A stretch of DNA of 64,000 nucleotides from Calendula officinalis (GCA_963853835.1 OY970829.1:11080446-11144445), one strand, 5' to 3'; numbered from the stretch's first letter, positions 12,649 through 24,110 are shown. Notes: generated by a model not told the origin, from the sequence alone. Numbers and translations are program-made.

Positions 12649-13454
12649 AACTTGTGGACCAATCTGATACATTTTTTAGCCAGTAATTCAACGACCAAAA
12701 GGAAAACCTCCAATATCCAAAAGGAAAAGAGGAATAACTTCTATGACACGAGAGCCTTCAATTTGAATTGGTGGACTCATTACAAAATCATAATTCTTCA
12801 AAGTTCTAATTACACGTGCAAAGAAACAATGAGATTGTGGAAGTAAACAGCTTAAAAATGATGATTATTCATATCTCACATTAACAAAATCGGAAAATAT
12901 AATTATCTTTATTAATACTTTTCTAAATAACTAGGAGTTTAATTGCATACCACCTGCATATTACTTTTAAAATTTTAAATAATTATTTGAACACATGCTA
13001 TACATAATATATTTGCAATAAAGCATTGTCCGCATGTATTGTCTAATACAAAAAGAGATAAAACATATCATTTGATTGATGGTCACATGTATTGTCTAAA
13101 AACCTTTAAACATGATGTCACACAGGCCCGAATTTAGGGAACTAGCACCGTTGCATAAAAATTGAACATTCCTTTTTTTTTTTTTTTTTTGGAAACGATA
13201 AATAATACAACGGTAGAGAGATTGAACATGTGGAAGCAAATCTTATAACTTCTGGTCTCATAATGACCTTTTACTTAGGGGTACATGTGACATCCAGACG
13301 ATCCTACCGTTAGGGTATCACCTTAAACAAAAATAACCTAATGCCGGTTCTTGGACTAGATAACAAAAAAATTAGTAACTTTACTAAAACATGTTTGATG
13401 ATGATTTATATACTATAAAAAACTTTAACAAAAGTTAGGAGAAATAATATTTAA
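12649..13454. other. Gene-free AT-rich stretch
   Basis: No convincing gene, and no repeat with paired ends. Contains a T17 homopolymer near 13172-13190. Confidence 0.3.
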
Positions 13455-13495
13455 CTAGCAGGGTACCCGCGCAATGCGGCGGCTGGTACCTAGTT
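13455..13495 (-). mobile_element. Candidate Helitron 3' end
   Basis: Read on the minus strand this ends in a GC-rich hairpin-like block (CCGCCGCATTGCGCGGG) followed by TACCCTG and CTAG before a T. This is the layout of plant Helitron 3' ends, a short hairpin about 10 bases before CTRR. The matching 5' TC end was not located, so this is only a candidate. Confidence 0.35.
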
Positions 13496-13670
13496 ACTAT
13501 ATTTTGAGGCGAACAAATGTTATTTGGTCGCACGTCTTTTGCATTATATTGATTATCAAGAGGTCTTGTGATGGACTTCCACTCCTAGATGTACTGGACA
13601 TTAAATTGGCCTTGTCAAATTTCAAAATGTTGATGGGCCGGCATTCATGGATTGGAAACACCTTATTAAA

Positions 13671-13719
13671 GTAGTGGTAAGTGTTTTACCTTTGGACCTG
13701 TCCCACGCTGGTTCGAACC
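13671..13719 (+). repeat. Candidate tRNA-derived SINE head (Pol III A and B boxes)
   Basis: TAGTGGTAAGTG at about 13671 resembles an A box, and GGTTCGAACC at 13710-13719 is a strong B box, at a spacing similar to tRNA genes. No tRNA cloverleaf can be folded around them, so a SINE fragment is more likely than a tRNA gene. Confidence 0.3.
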
Positions 13720-14029
13720 TTGTAAGCAACTTTTTAAATATTTTTCAATCCGGCAAATTGAACATTTCTAATTATGGAAGGTTTGAATTCAGACATGCCT
13801 TTATTAGAATTGTGCAATTTGCTTTATAAAGTAGTATCGATATGTTACAACTTTTATTGTGACATTTATTTTTAATCACGTAACTGACATAAATAACGTA
13901 TTTTAACACGAGGACATATGATAAAGAACAAATTAACAAACAAAATGTCAACATCTCAAGAATTAGATAATTTGACCAAAAATGGAAATAAAATGTTACG
14001 GAGTACATCTGATGTGATTATAAATACAC

Positions 14030-14485
14030 CAATATTATAAAAACTCGGTTGAATTGGTTGGTCGTATTAGTTGAATCGGGAAATGAGAAGGTAGTCGGTC
14101 AAAATAAGCCGGTTAAATTGGTGGTTATAATTGTTTGAAACCGGTAGGTTGGATGTAAAAATCCGGTTGAATTGGCCGGTCAAACCGAAAAAATCAATTT
14201 TTCTAAAGATATTAGATAAATAGATTTGATTTATGGAATTTTTTATATAGTTTATGGAATTTAAAAGTATTAAATTTAGTTGAAGAATAAGTTTTAGATT
14301 TTTTTAATTTTTTTTAATTCTTTATTATATTGGTTTTGTATTTTTCCTATTATTTTTTCACTTTTTTACATCATTTACATAATTACTGCTTATAAATATT
14401 GAAAAATATTATCATCCGGTTCAATCGGTCAGCTCTAATTCAATTGGTCGGCTCATTGGTCTGAATGGTTGAATCGTATTTGAAC
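14030..14485. mobile_element. Degraded CCGGTT-rich MITE, second copy of the intron 15 family
   Basis: Read on the minus strand, 14345-14480 parallels 6600-6720 (AATACGATT, GACCGAATGAGC-like and ATTATGTAAATG phrases in the same order). The left part carries ACTCGGTTGAATTGG and CCGGTTGAATTGG motifs. The TIRs are eroded. Confidence 0.5.
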
Positions 14486-14571
14486 CAGATGAATGCACAA
14501 ATAAATTTTTAAGACATTGAAACACACAAAAATATGGTTGGATCTCGTTTATTCCAATATTAATAAATACA

Positions 14572-14847
14572 ATGCCACACCACTTAAATATCCAAGAATA
14601 AATATCGATCACATGGGGGCATCTAATGGATAGGTGATCGACAAATTCATCATTTCCGTTGCATAGCTTACAAACAGTTGATCCGATATCGACACCTCTT
14701 TGTACCAAACTAGTTGCCACCGGAATTCTATTCAAACCGACTCTCCAAACGAAACAATTAACCTTAAGGGGGGAAATTTTTGACCATGGCATGCTTTTGT
14801 ATCCTGATGTCGTGAATTTCATATCCAACCATTGTCTAATTGTGTGC
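14572..14847 (-). pseudogene. LINE ORF2 fragment, zinc-binding reverse-transcriptase (zf-RVT) region, inverted copy
   Basis: On the minus strand this encodes the zf-RVT block found near the C-terminus of plant LINE ORF2 proteins: FTTSGYKSMPWSKI, then SPLKVNCFVWR, then CKLCNGNDEFVDHLSIRC with the Cys/His pattern. It is nearly the same as the plus-strand copy at 15070-15347, so the two form an inverted repeat with arms of about 275 bp and a spacer of about 220 bp. The homology ends abruptly on both sides. Confidence 0.8.
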
Positions 14848-14894
14848 CCTCTTATATCGATTCCCTAATCTATATGCAATCGAAAGTTTAAATC

Positions 14895-15602
14895 TTGTCG
14901 TGTTGCGGACCGGATCAATCGGGTTTTGTATGGGATTGGTTGCAAGGCTTAAACACAATCATCTTGGTTAGTGAATTCTGTGATCTGCTACATCTTCTTA
15001 ATACTATCCACCTTAACCACATGCACGATCGTATTCACTGTAATATCTCCGCTGACGGGGAGTTTGAGGTCCACAAAATTAGACAATGGTTGGATATGAA
15101 ATTCACGACATCAGGATACAAAAGCATGCCATGGTCAAAAATTTCCCCCCTTAAGGTTAATTGTTTCGCTTGGAGAGTCGGTTTGAATAGAATTCCGGTG
15201 GCAACTAGTTTGGTACAAAGAGGTGTCGATATCGGATCAACTGTTTGTAAGCTATGCAACAGAAATGATGAATCTGTCGATCACCTATTCATTAGATGCC
15301 CCCATGTGATCGATATTTATTCTTGGATATTTAATTGGTGTGGCATCTCTTTACCAACGTTCAACGAGGTGGAGGAATTTATCAAATTCGAGGCAAATTG
15401 GGGAAACAGTCCTATAAAAAAGAAGGTCCTAAACATGATTATTCAATGTACAATCTGGTGTGTTTGGAAAGCAAGAAACGAGGCGGTTTTCAAGAATGTT
15501 TTCAAGCCATATGCATCTATTGCAAGTGATATCATATCTACCTCTTTCGTGTGGCTAAAACATTAAACATAGGAGTAAATAACAATGTAATTGGGTAGAG
15601 TG
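14895..15602 (+). pseudogene. LINE ORF2 C-terminal fragment, interrupted downstream by a Copia insertion
   Basis: An open frame to 15566 (TAA) encodes the end of a plant non-LTR retrotransposon polyprotein. It has an RNase H-distal linker, the zf-RVT module (CKLCNRNDESVDHLFIRC) and the usual tail with WCVWKARNEAVF. The 5' part of the LINE is missing. A large Copia element inserted 36 bp after the stop codon (target duplication GAGTG, 15598-15602). LINE-like 3' sequence resumes at 27065. Confidence 0.8.
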
Positions 15603-16254
15603 TGTTGGAACAAATCACAGTTCAACTTATTACTGATGCTGCAGTTAGTATTGATCATGGTTACTACTGATGAAGACTATGGTTAATACTGATGGGGCAG
15701 AAACACTTAATACTGATGAGTTGATACTGGTGAATACTATAACTAACTTACTACTGATCATGCACATATTGAAGATACTACTGATCATTAGTAGTTACTA
15801 CTGACGTTGGTTTTGGACTTACTACTGATTACCAGAGTTACTACTGACGATGCATATTTACTACTGGTGATTGCAGTTACTACTGGTACGCGTATTTGGA
15901 AGCATATCAAGTCCGAGATCTTCGCAGAGTTAGTTATAGAATGTTATTCAATGTATATCTCTTATAATTCGATGTAAATCAAGTCCTAGAATAACTAGGG
16001 TAAATAGTTAGGCTTCAAGGACTGCTATAAGTAGTTCCTTACGAATTGTAAACGTACGTGTGTATTGTTAATCAATAATATACATTGAAGCTTTTTGTGA
16101 ATCACTGTGTTCTTAATATTATTGTTCATTGTTCGTTCAATATACAGTATTCTATTGTTCTTAAGATATTAATACAAGTGTTAATCCGCTGTAACTTCTT
16201 GTTATTAGTAGATCTGCGTTGACAATAACATGTTTTAGTTATTCGATCCTGACA
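15603..16254 (+). repeat. 5' LTR of the large Copia element
   Basis: 652 bp, starts TGTTGGAACAA and ends CCTGACA. A probable TATA region, CTATAAGTAG, lies near 16023. Its first 300 bp contain eight copies of ACTACTG (15662-15896). Confidence 0.95.
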
Positions 16255-16256
16255 AG

Positions 16257-16268
16257 TGGTATCAGAGC
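16257..16268 (+). other. Primer binding site, initiator Met tRNA
   Basis: TGGTATCAGAGC, the usual plant retrotransposon primer site complementary to the 3' end of initiator tRNA-Met, 2 bases after the 5' LTR. Confidence 0.9.
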
Positions 16269-16342
16269 TTATTGGTTCTAGATCTACGAATTTTAAGAAC
16301 AACAAAAAGTTTTAATCTTCAAAAACACACAGATTGTTAATC

Positions 16343-18637
16343 ATGACTGATAACAATGAAAGTACTCAACCAAATAAAATCCCTATAGTCACTCCAAATA
16401 ACTTTGGAATGTGGAAGAATCGTATTAAGCAATACATGCTTATTACTGATTATTCCATGTGGGAAGTTGTTGTTGAAGGAAACAAAACCGTTCAAGGTCA
16501 AGCAACAAGTTCTGCAACTGAAGCAGACAAACTCAAGTGTGAAAAGGAGAAGAAAGACAGAGGAATCGAACTCAAAGCTCTAAGCACTCTTCTACTGGCC
16601 ATTCCTAATGATTATCAACATCTCTTTGTTGAATATGATGATGCAAAGATGTTGTGGCAGGCACTGGAAAAGAGATTCGTTGGCACTAAAAGCACCAAGA
16701 GAAATATGAAGTCTGTACTAAAACAGGACTTTGAAAATTTCAAAGGCCAAAAGAATGAATCCCTATCTCAAACCTTTGATAGGTTCAACAAACTCATTGG
16801 TGAATTGAATCAAGTTGGTGTGAAACCAGACAATGATGATGTCAACAGAAAATTTCTCAGATCTCTTGGAGAAGAATGGTCTATGTACACAGTCATGTAT
16901 AGACAAGGTGATGCTTTGGAAGAAAAGGAGCTGGATGAATTGTACAATGAGCTAAGGGTGTTTGAATATGAGGTAAGCTCTAAAACTCCTAATTTATCTT
17001 CAAACAATGCTGCTTTTGTGTCTAGTACAGGAACAGGTCAGGAAACTGCAAAGGTTGCAGATTGTGAAGATGCTGCAAGAGAATCCTTCTTCACTAGTCA
17101 TGTGCATACTGCACTAATTAGTGATGATTTGGAACAATTGGATCCTGATGATCTTGAGGAGATGGATCTAAAATGGCAGATGGCAATGCTGAGCCTGAGA
17201 AGCAAAAGGTTCTTGAAGAGGACTGGTAGAACAAACCTTAACTATAACAAAGGTGACAAGGCTGGATTTGACAAGACTAAAGTCAAATGTTACAACTGTA
17301 ACAACCTTGGGCACTTTGCTAAAGAATGTCCTCAGCCAGACAAGAGGTCAAACTCAACTGCCCTTGTTTCACAACAAGGACAAGGTTATGATTGGAGCTT
17401 TCAAGCAGAGGAACATGCACAGAATCAATCTCTCATGGCTTTCACTGACTCTCCTACTAAGGTACATTCTAAATCTTGCACTCCTGAATGCATTAAAGCA
17501 TATAAAGATTTAGAAAAACTTAATAAAGAAACACTTGAAGAGATGATTCTAAATAGAAATAGAATAATTGAATATAATGGTTGTATAGCTGATCTTGAAA
17601 ATCAAATTAAAATTTATAAAATAACTGATCAAAAGATAAAAGAAGAATTGCTACAAACCACTTATGAAAAAGAACATCTTGAATTAAAATTAAAAGAAAC
17701 TTTGATCAAACTAGAAGAATTTCAAATGGAATTAGAACAAAACAAATTAACCATTAAAAAGTTTGAAAGAAGCTCTCAAATTGTCAATGAATTAACAAGT
17801 AATCAAACCACTGAAAAAGTTGTGCATGGAGTGGGATATCATGTTGTACCACCTCCATATAAATTCATTCCTCCACTTAAAGATAGTTCAGAAAGAATCA
17901 TAAATGAATTAAAAAATGAAAATCAAACTGAATCTAATAATGAAACATCTGAATCAAATGATTCTTCTGATGATGATCAAACTACAGACTCAATTGATAC
18001 AAGCTTTCACACAGCACAAAGTCAAGATGACTCTCCTAAATATAATGCAGAAAATATACCAAAAATTTTAAGAAGGGGAAATGAAAGAAATAAAAATCAA
18101 CTCTTAGATCAAAGAAAACTTGAAGGTGCTAAGGATAAGAAATTAAGATGTGTTATTTGCAACAAAGTAAACCATTTAGCAAAGGATTGTCACTTCAATC
18201 CAATTAACTGTAAAGAGTTCAAAGAATTTAAAAATTCTAAAGAAAAAGCAAAAACACAAAAGTTAAAAGATACTACTGGTCCATCAGTAGTAAATAAAAT
18301 AAAATCTAAAAAATCTGAAACACCAAAATTTGAAAGAAATGCACCAAGGTTTGTGCAAAATAAAAGAGTTGGAAGCCCAAAGAACAGCAATTATTTCAAG
18401 AATAATGGAAAAATAAATCAAAATAAACAATATTTTCATTTTTCCAACACCAGTAGAAACTTTAACAGGTTTACTACTGATCCTAACCCTAATTACAATG
18501 CTGTTGGGTACCAGTACCAAAACATTACTGGTAAAAACCCTAATTTTAAAAATACTACTGCTGCCAAGCCAAAGTTTAAAAACACTACTGGTCATCCTAA
18601 ACATGGTAAGTACCCAAATACTACTGGTCATCAGTAG
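16343..18637 (+). CDS. Copia Gag polyprotein with two CCHC zinc knuckles
   Basis: Capsid and nucleocapsid protein. The ATG at 16343 is preferred over an in-frame TTG nine bases earlier. Residues about 15-220 form the UBN2-type Copia gag domain (start PNNFGMWKNRI). The first knuckle is CYNCNNLGHFAKEC at about residue 315 and the second CVICNKVNHLAKDC at about 600, both C-x2-C-x4-H-x4-C. Between them lies a Glu/Lys/Leu-rich probable coiled coil. The C-terminal tail is basic and Asn-rich with repeated NTTG, encoded by ACTACTGG motifs. About 764 residues, long for a Copia gag. It ends at TAG and protease lies in another frame, with two frame changes between. Confidence 0.85.
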   Translation: MTDNNESTQPNKIPIVTPNNFGMWKNRIKQYMLITDYSMWEVVVEGNKTVQGQATSSATEADKLKCEKEKKDRGIELKALSTLLLAIPNDYQHLFVEYDDAKMLWQALEKRFVGTKSTKRNMKSVLKQDFENFKGQKNESLSQTFDRFNKLIGELNQVGVKPDNDDVNRKFLRSLGEEWSMYTVMYRQGDALEEKELDELYNELRVFEYEVSSKTPNLSSNNAAFVSSTGTGQETAKVADCEDAARESFFTSHVHTALISDDLEQLDPDDLEEMDLKWQMAMLSLRSKRFLKRTGRTNLNYNKGDKAGFDKTKVKCYNCNNLGHFAKECPQPDKRSNSTALVSQQGQGYDWSFQAEEHAQNQSLMAFTDSPTKVHSKSCTPECIKAYKDLEKLNKETLEEMILNRNRIIEYNGCIADLENQIKIYKITDQKIKEELLQTTYEKEHLELKLKETLIKLEEFQMELEQNKLTIKKFERSSQIVNELTSNQTTEKVVHGVGYHVVPPPYKFIPPLKDSSERIINELKNENQTESNNETSESNDSSDDDQTTDSIDTSFHTAQSQDDSPKYNAENIPKILRRGNERNKNQLLDQRKLEGAKDKKLRCVICNKVNHLAKDCHFNPINCKEFKEFKNSKEKAKTQKLKDTTGPSVVNKIKSKKSETPKFERNAPRFVQNKRVGSPKNSNYFKNNGKINQNKQYFHFSNTSRNFNRFTTDPNPNYNAVGYQYQNITGKNPNFKNTTAAKPKFKNTTGHPKHGKYPNTTGHQ

Positions 18638-18845
18638 TAAAGTATTCAAAAGCTAAATATAATGGGTATAGACCAAGATCAGTAACAAACTCAGACACCA
18701 GTAACAAATCCAAAAGGGCAGTAGTAAAACAAAACACCAGTACTAAACAGGTATGGGTACCAAAAATGTTTAAAATTGAATGTTCTAAATCTTACTTCTC
18801 AAAGGATGAACCCAAGACATATAAAGCTTGGGTTGCCAAACTTAA

Positions 18846-19346
18846 CTAATCTTTTACTTACTTGTCCAGAGCATCCAGATCCCTGAAGAAGGTAGAACAT
18901 GGCACATTGATAGTGGATGCTCAAGGCACATGACTGGAAATCGACAAATTCTTAAAGATTTCAAGTCATTTGATGGAGAGTATGTGGCCTTTGGTGAGAA
19001 CCCAAAGGGTGGTAAGATTACAGGCAAAGGTACAGTTACTAATGGTAAAATTACTTTTGATGATGTATTTTATGTAGCTGAGCTAAAATACAATCTTGTC
19101 AGTGTGTCTCAAGTATGTGATAAAAAGAATAAGATTCTTTTCACAGACATTGAGTGCATCATTCTTTCTCCTGACTTTATTTTAGATGAAAAAATTGTAG
19201 TTTTAAGAACTCCAAGGAGAAATAATGTGTATTGCCTGGATATAGGGGGAGAACTCATTTCTTCAAATGAGGTCAACTGTTTTATATCCAAGGCAAACAC
19301 TACTAAATCAGAACTTTGGCATAGAAGGATGTGTCACACAAACTTT
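18846..19346 (+). pseudogene. Copia protease and start of integrase
   Basis: Frame open after a TAA at 18843. Contains the aspartic protease active site WHIDSGCSRHMTG and the protease core (FYVAELKYNLVSVSQ), then the pre-integrase sequence ending ELWHRRMCHTN, the start of the HHCC zinc region. Continuity is lost at a run of 12 A at 19347-19358, after which integrase continues in a different frame. Gag and protease are not in one frame in this copy. Confidence 0.8.
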
Positions 19347-19358
19347 AAAAAAAAAAAA

Positions 19359-20616
19359 CAATTTAGTAAGAAAGAATTTGGTAATTGGATTACCACAAAA
19401 ACAGTTCATGTGTGATCATCACTGTGTTGCATGCCTAAAAGGTAAACAACATAAGTCTTCTCATAAGTCCAAAATTGTAAATTCTATTTCTGTTCCTTTA
19501 CAACTCTTACATATGGACCTCTTTGGACCTACAAATGTAATGAGTATTGGAAAGAAACAATACTGTCTTGTTATTACTGATGACTTTTCCAGATATACAT
19601 GGGTTTTCTTTCTCAGGACAAAGGATGAAACAATTGAACTCATCAAGAACTTAATTGTTAAACTGGAGAACACATCTGATCAAAAAGTTAAAGCCATAAG
19701 ATGTGATAATGGCACAGAATTTAAAAATGTTAACTTAATAAACTTTTGTGATCTTAAAGGTATTGACAGGCAATACAGCTCACCTAGAACTCCTCAACAA
19801 AATGGTGTAGCTGAAAGAAGAAATAGAACCATCATTGAAGCAGCAAGATCAATGTTAGCAGACTCAAAATTACCAATTACTTTTTGGGCTGAAGCTGTTA
19901 ATACTGCCTGTTATGTACAAAACAGAGTATTAATAGTTAAGCCACATCATAAAACACCATATGAACTTTTTAACAAAAGAAAACCTTCCATAAGTTTCTT
20001 AAAATCATTTGGTTGTCCTTGTACTATTTTGATTACAAGAGAACAAATTGGTAAGTTTGACTGCAAAGCTGATGATGGAATCTTTGTGGGATACTCTACT
20101 CAAAGCAAATCATACAGAGTGTTCAACAAAAGATTAAGGATTATTGAAGAAAGCATCAATGTATCCTTTAATGAGAATATTCCTAATGAACAAGGAAATG
20201 GTCCAGATTGGCTATTTAACATAGACAATCTCACCAAATCCTTTAGCACTAACATGGATTTAAATGCAGGTGACTCAAATTGTCATACTCAAAAGGAAGG
20301 AACATCATCTTTTAATACTGGTCAAGAAGAGATTAGATACATAGTAGTTAATACTGTTCCCACAGTCAATACTGAGGACAGTAATAACTCAGATTCTGGA
20401 AGCAGTAGTGAGTCAGATAATGAGGACAGTAGTAATTCAAATACTACTGAGACCAGTAATAGTAATCAAAATACTACTGGTCCAAGCAATAACCTAAACT
20501 TTCAAACCACTACTGATCTCAGTAATAACTTAAATACTACTGATCCCAGTAGTAACTATGAACCAGCAAATGATAATGAACCAAACATCAATGACAATGA
20601 AGAACCTCAAGAGTAA
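19359..20616 (+). pseudogene. Copia integrase
   Basis: Integrates the cDNA. Contains the end of the HHCC zinc finger (HHCVACLKGKQHKSS) and the DDE core: HMDLFGPT with the first Asp, RCDNGTEFKN with the second, and SPRTPQQNGVAERRNRT with the Glu. The Copia GKFDCKADDGIFVGYS region follows. The C-terminal 120 residues are an Asn/Ser/Thr/Glu-rich linker whose TTD and TTG repeats are spelled ACTACTGAT/GG. A TAA at 20614 cuts it off from the reverse transcriptase that follows in the same frame. Confidence 0.85.
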
Positions 20617-20835
20617 CAATCTCCTGAGACAAATGAGTCCAATCTTGAAAATCAAATAGTTGTTGATAAAGTTCATGGCACCAGAACTGAAAAGAATCAT
20701 CCTTTGGATCAAGTCCTTAGTGATGTGAACTCAAGCATGCAGACAAGAAGCTAACTACACAAAAGTCTAACTGCAAACATGTGTAACATAAGTTTAATTG
20801 CTAATGAATGTATGTTTGAATGTTTTCTGTCTCAG

Positions 20836-21348
20836 GATGAACCAAAGAAGATTCAACAAGCAATGAAGGACTCAAACTGGATTGAGGCAATGCAAGAAGA
20901 ACTCCTTCAGTTCAAATTATAAGCTGTTTGGACACTTGTACCTCTACCCAAAGGAAAAAGAGCCATTGGAACAAGGTGGATCTTTAGAAACAAGAAAGAT
21001 GAAAGAGGTATAGTGATCAAGAACAAAGCCAGACTTGTAGCCCAAGGATACACTCAAGAAGAAGGAAAAGACTATGATGAAGTATATGCCCCTGTTGCTC
21101 GAATTGAAGCAATTAGGATATTCTTAGCATATGCTTCATACAAGAAGTTTAAAGTCTATCAAATGGATGTAAAGAGTGCTTTCCTATATGGGAAAATTGA
21201 AGAAGAAGTATATGTATGCCAACCTCCAGGTTTTGAAGATCCAAAACATGGTGACTATGTATTCAAACTAGACAAAGCTCTATATGGCCTACATCAGGCA
21301 CCAAGAGCATGGTATGATACAATGATACATTATCATCATACTTACTGA
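20836..21348 (+). pseudogene. Copia reverse transcriptase, N-terminal half
   Basis: Same frame as integrase but after several stops. Carries the fingers region (GTRWIFRNKKDERG, KARLVAQGYTQEEG) and palm (YQMDVKSAFLYG, PPGFEDP, ALYGLHQAPRAWYD). An in-frame TAA near 20920 sits where a Gln is expected. The frame is lost around 21310-21350, just before the YVDD motif. Confidence 0.8.
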
Positions 21349-22373
21349 AGAATGATTTTAAAAGAGGAGCAATTGACAAGACTCTGTTTACAAGAAAGGT
21401 CAAAAATGATATACTACTGGTGCAAATCTATGTAGATGATATCATTTTTGGATCAACAAATGATTCATTGTGTAAAGAGTTTGAAAATCTCATGCAAATC
21501 AAATTCAAGATGAGCTCCATGGGTCAAATGAACTTCTTCCTTGGACTCCAAGTCAATCAAAGAACAGATGGTATTTTGATAAACCAATCAAAATATGTTA
21601 AAGACATCTTGGAGAAGTTTGATATGAAAGACTGCAAGAGTGCAAGTACACCAATGGAAACACACAAACACCTACATCCTGATGCTGAGGGGGAGGATGT
21701 AGATGAACACTTATACAGATCAATGATAGGATCTTTGATGTACTTAACTGCATCAAGACCTGACATTATGTACAGTGTTTGTGTGTGTGCAAGATATCAA
21801 GCAAGACCTAAAGAACTACACTTGCAGGCTGTCAAAAGAATAATCAGATACTTGAAAGGCAAACCATCACTTGGTCTATGGTATCCACATGACTCACCAT
21901 TTGTACTCATAGCCTACACAGATAGTGACTATGGAGGTGAATGTCAAGACAGAATGTCCACCACTGGTGGATGTCAATTCTTTGGATCAAGACTAGTGTC
22001 ATGGCAATGTAAGAAACAAACAAATGTATCCACATCAACTGCTGAAGCAGAGTATGTAGCTGCATCTGCTTGTTGTGCTCAAGTACTTTGGATTCAAAAC
22101 CAGCTTCTAGACTTTGGTATCTCTATCCTTAAAACTCCTATTTTTATTGATAATCAAAGTGCTATTAGTATTGTGAACAATCCAGTAAAACACTCTAAAA
22201 CTAAACACATTGAAATAAGATTTCACTTTATAAGAGATTGCAATGAAAAGAAGTTAATCAAAGTAGTTAAAATTCATACTGACAATCAATTAGCAGATCT
22301 TTTTACAAAAGCATTTGATGTAGGAAGATTCAACTTCTTGGTTAGCAGTATTGGAATGATTTTAATACATTAA
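21349..22373 (+). pseudogene. Copia reverse transcriptase C-terminal half and RNase H
   Basis: The open part from 21420 starts at QIYVDDIIFGST, the RT catalytic motif. The connection domain and RNase H follow (YTDSDYGGECQDRMSTTG, TSTAEAEYVAASACC, DNQSAISIVNNP, KHIEIRFHFIRD). It ends at 22373. Frame differs from the first RT half, so the active enzyme cannot be made from this copy without recoding. Confidence 0.85.
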
Positions 22374-22440
22374 TCTCTCACTCAAAATCATGTGTAAAGT
22401 TTTTCTGTTGTAAAAAGGTATCTATTTGTTTTAAGTGTTT

Positions 22441-22660
22441 TACTACTGGTCAACGATTGTACTCACATATACTACTGGTCTCTAAAATGATGATTACTAC
22501 TGCTAGGGTTGGTAAATTAGGTCAGTATTAAAATTTTATTAGTTACTACTGATGTCTACAGTCACTACTGATGTCAAAATCCTTAGTTACTACTGACGTT
22601 CGTAGATACTACTGACGTTTTTCTACTGGTATCTAATTTACTACTGGTCTTTAAATTGTC
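22441..22660 (+). repeat. Cluster of ACTACTG motifs between pol and the post-pol genes
   Basis: Eight ACTACTG copies in about 220 bp, several as GTTACTACTGACG or TACTACTGATGTC. They lie in the untranslated leader of the downstream gene. The diverged minus-strand copy has CAGTAGTAAC-type repeats at the matching place (63826-63960). Confidence 0.85.
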
Positions 22661-22897
22661 AAAGTTATCAAACTAACCCCCATGAAAATAACCGTTGTGT
22701 TATGATTCGAAGGGCAATTTAGTCTTTTTGCAGATCAAATCGTAAGATATAAATAGCTGAAGACGATTAGTTTAGCATTATCTTCACATTCGATTTGCTA
22801 AATCCTCTCGATAAAACCCTAAATCGCGATCATAAACCCTGCACCAGAAACAACATTCATACAAATCAAGCGATCAAACATCATAAAATCGACAACA

Positions 22898-23824
22898 ATG
22901 GCAATTCTACAATCTCTTGATGTTCAAACAAATCTTAAATACTCAGAGTTTCACAACATGTGTGCATACTTAAAGAATCCAGACGGAACAAAAGACTTTC
23001 GTCCAATCGTCAACTTTTTGAAGAATTCCTACATAAAGTTTGCATTAACTGTAAATCCGAAATCATATCAACAACACTTGGTTGATTTCTGGACCAATGC
23101 TGAAAGAACCGAAGGTGCAACTATGCCTATGATAAAATCAACTGTGGATGGAAAGACTATCACCATAACTGAACAATCCATCAGACACCATCTACAACTG
23201 CACGACGATGAAGGTATGTTTTCTCTTCCTAAGGAAAACATTGTTGAAATTTTAAACAAAATGGGATATGAGGGAAGACTTGACATTGTCACTTTTCAAA
23301 AAGGTCTTCTCTCCCCACAATGGAAATTTCTTGTACACACTATTCAACACTGTCTTTCTCCTAAAAGAAGTTCTTGGAATGAGTTTAACAAGTCAATAGC
23401 ATCTGCTGTTGTTTGCTTATGCACAGACCAAGTCTTCAATTTTTCAAATATGATTTTTGAGGGAATGTTGGGAAATCTTAGTGCTTCAAAATTTTTAATG
23501 TATCCCAGATTTCTTCAACATTCAATAAACTGTGAATTACAAAACTTGTCAACTCCTAAAAACATTTTTATAACTCCTGAGTTGAACAAGAAAGTTTTCT
23601 CTAATATGAGAAAACAATTTAAATTTTCGGGCAAGGAAACCCCTCTGTTTCCTAACATGATCAAAGATCAACAACATCTTGGAGAAGGTTCAATCAAAGA
23701 TACAACCCCAATTGAACCTCAACCCACTCCTTCACCCCCAAATGCAGCCCAAACACAACCCCAAACAGTCACTCAATCATCCACTCAAATAGATGTCCTG
23801 AATGTGTCCAGGAACATGAATTAA
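22898..23824 (+). CDS. Post-pol gene A of the large Copia family, unknown function
   Basis: 308 residues in this copy. I do not recognise a biochemical domain with confidence. The N-terminal 230 residues look folded (SEFHNMCAYLKNPDG, FALTVNPKSYQQHLVDFW, GYEGRLDIVTFQKGLLSPQW, VHTIQHCLSPK, ADQVFNFS-like segment) and resemble the 'putative plant transposon protein' family seen in plant genomes. The rest is Pro/Thr/Gln-rich linker. No signal peptide or membrane helix, so it does not look like an envelope protein despite its env position. A one-base loss near 23810 ends the frame early: the diverged copy at 62471-63523 continues as a basic tail. It may be the N-terminal part of one longer protein together with gene B. 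Confidence 0.6.
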   Translation: MAILQSLDVQTNLKYSEFHNMCAYLKNPDGTKDFRPIVNFLKNSYIKFALTVNPKSYQQHLVDFWTNAERTEGATMPMIKSTVDGKTITITEQSIRHHLQLHDDEGMFSLPKENIVEILNKMGYEGRLDIVTFQKGLLSPQWKFLVHTIQHCLSPKRSSWNEFNKSIASAVVCLCTDQVFNFSNMIFEGMLGNLSASKFLMYPRFLQHSINCELQNLSTPKNIFITPELNKKVFSNMRKQFKFSGKETPLFPNMIKDQQHLGEGSIKDTTPIEPQPTPSPPNAAQTQPQTVTQSSTQIDVLNVSRNMN

Positions 23825-24110
23825 ATCTGCAGAGTGCTACTCTTCACTCTGTAGAAGACCGGCCTTTAACCAAATCAATCCAGAAAAGTTATAAAAGGAA
23901 GAAATCTTCCTTAAAGGACACCAGGGGACCCATTGAGTCAAACCCCAGGCTCCAAGAGTTGTCCTCCAAGGAGGAGAGAGGACATGAGGAAAGGGCTCTC
24001 ACTACTGATGCCCCAAAGGTGGGTGCACAGGATAGTGAGAACATCACTGAGACCCAGACCTCGGCAACTCTAAGTGATGACTCCTTTGAGGAATTACTAA
24101 GAGGACCCCG

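Noticed and set aside
13671..13719. Possible tRNA gene
   Set aside because: A and B boxes are present but no acceptor stem or anticodon arm can be drawn, so a SINE head is the better reading.
22898..23824. Envelope-like protein
   Set aside because: The position after pol fits an env-like gene, but no signal peptide, membrane span or furin-like site can be seen.
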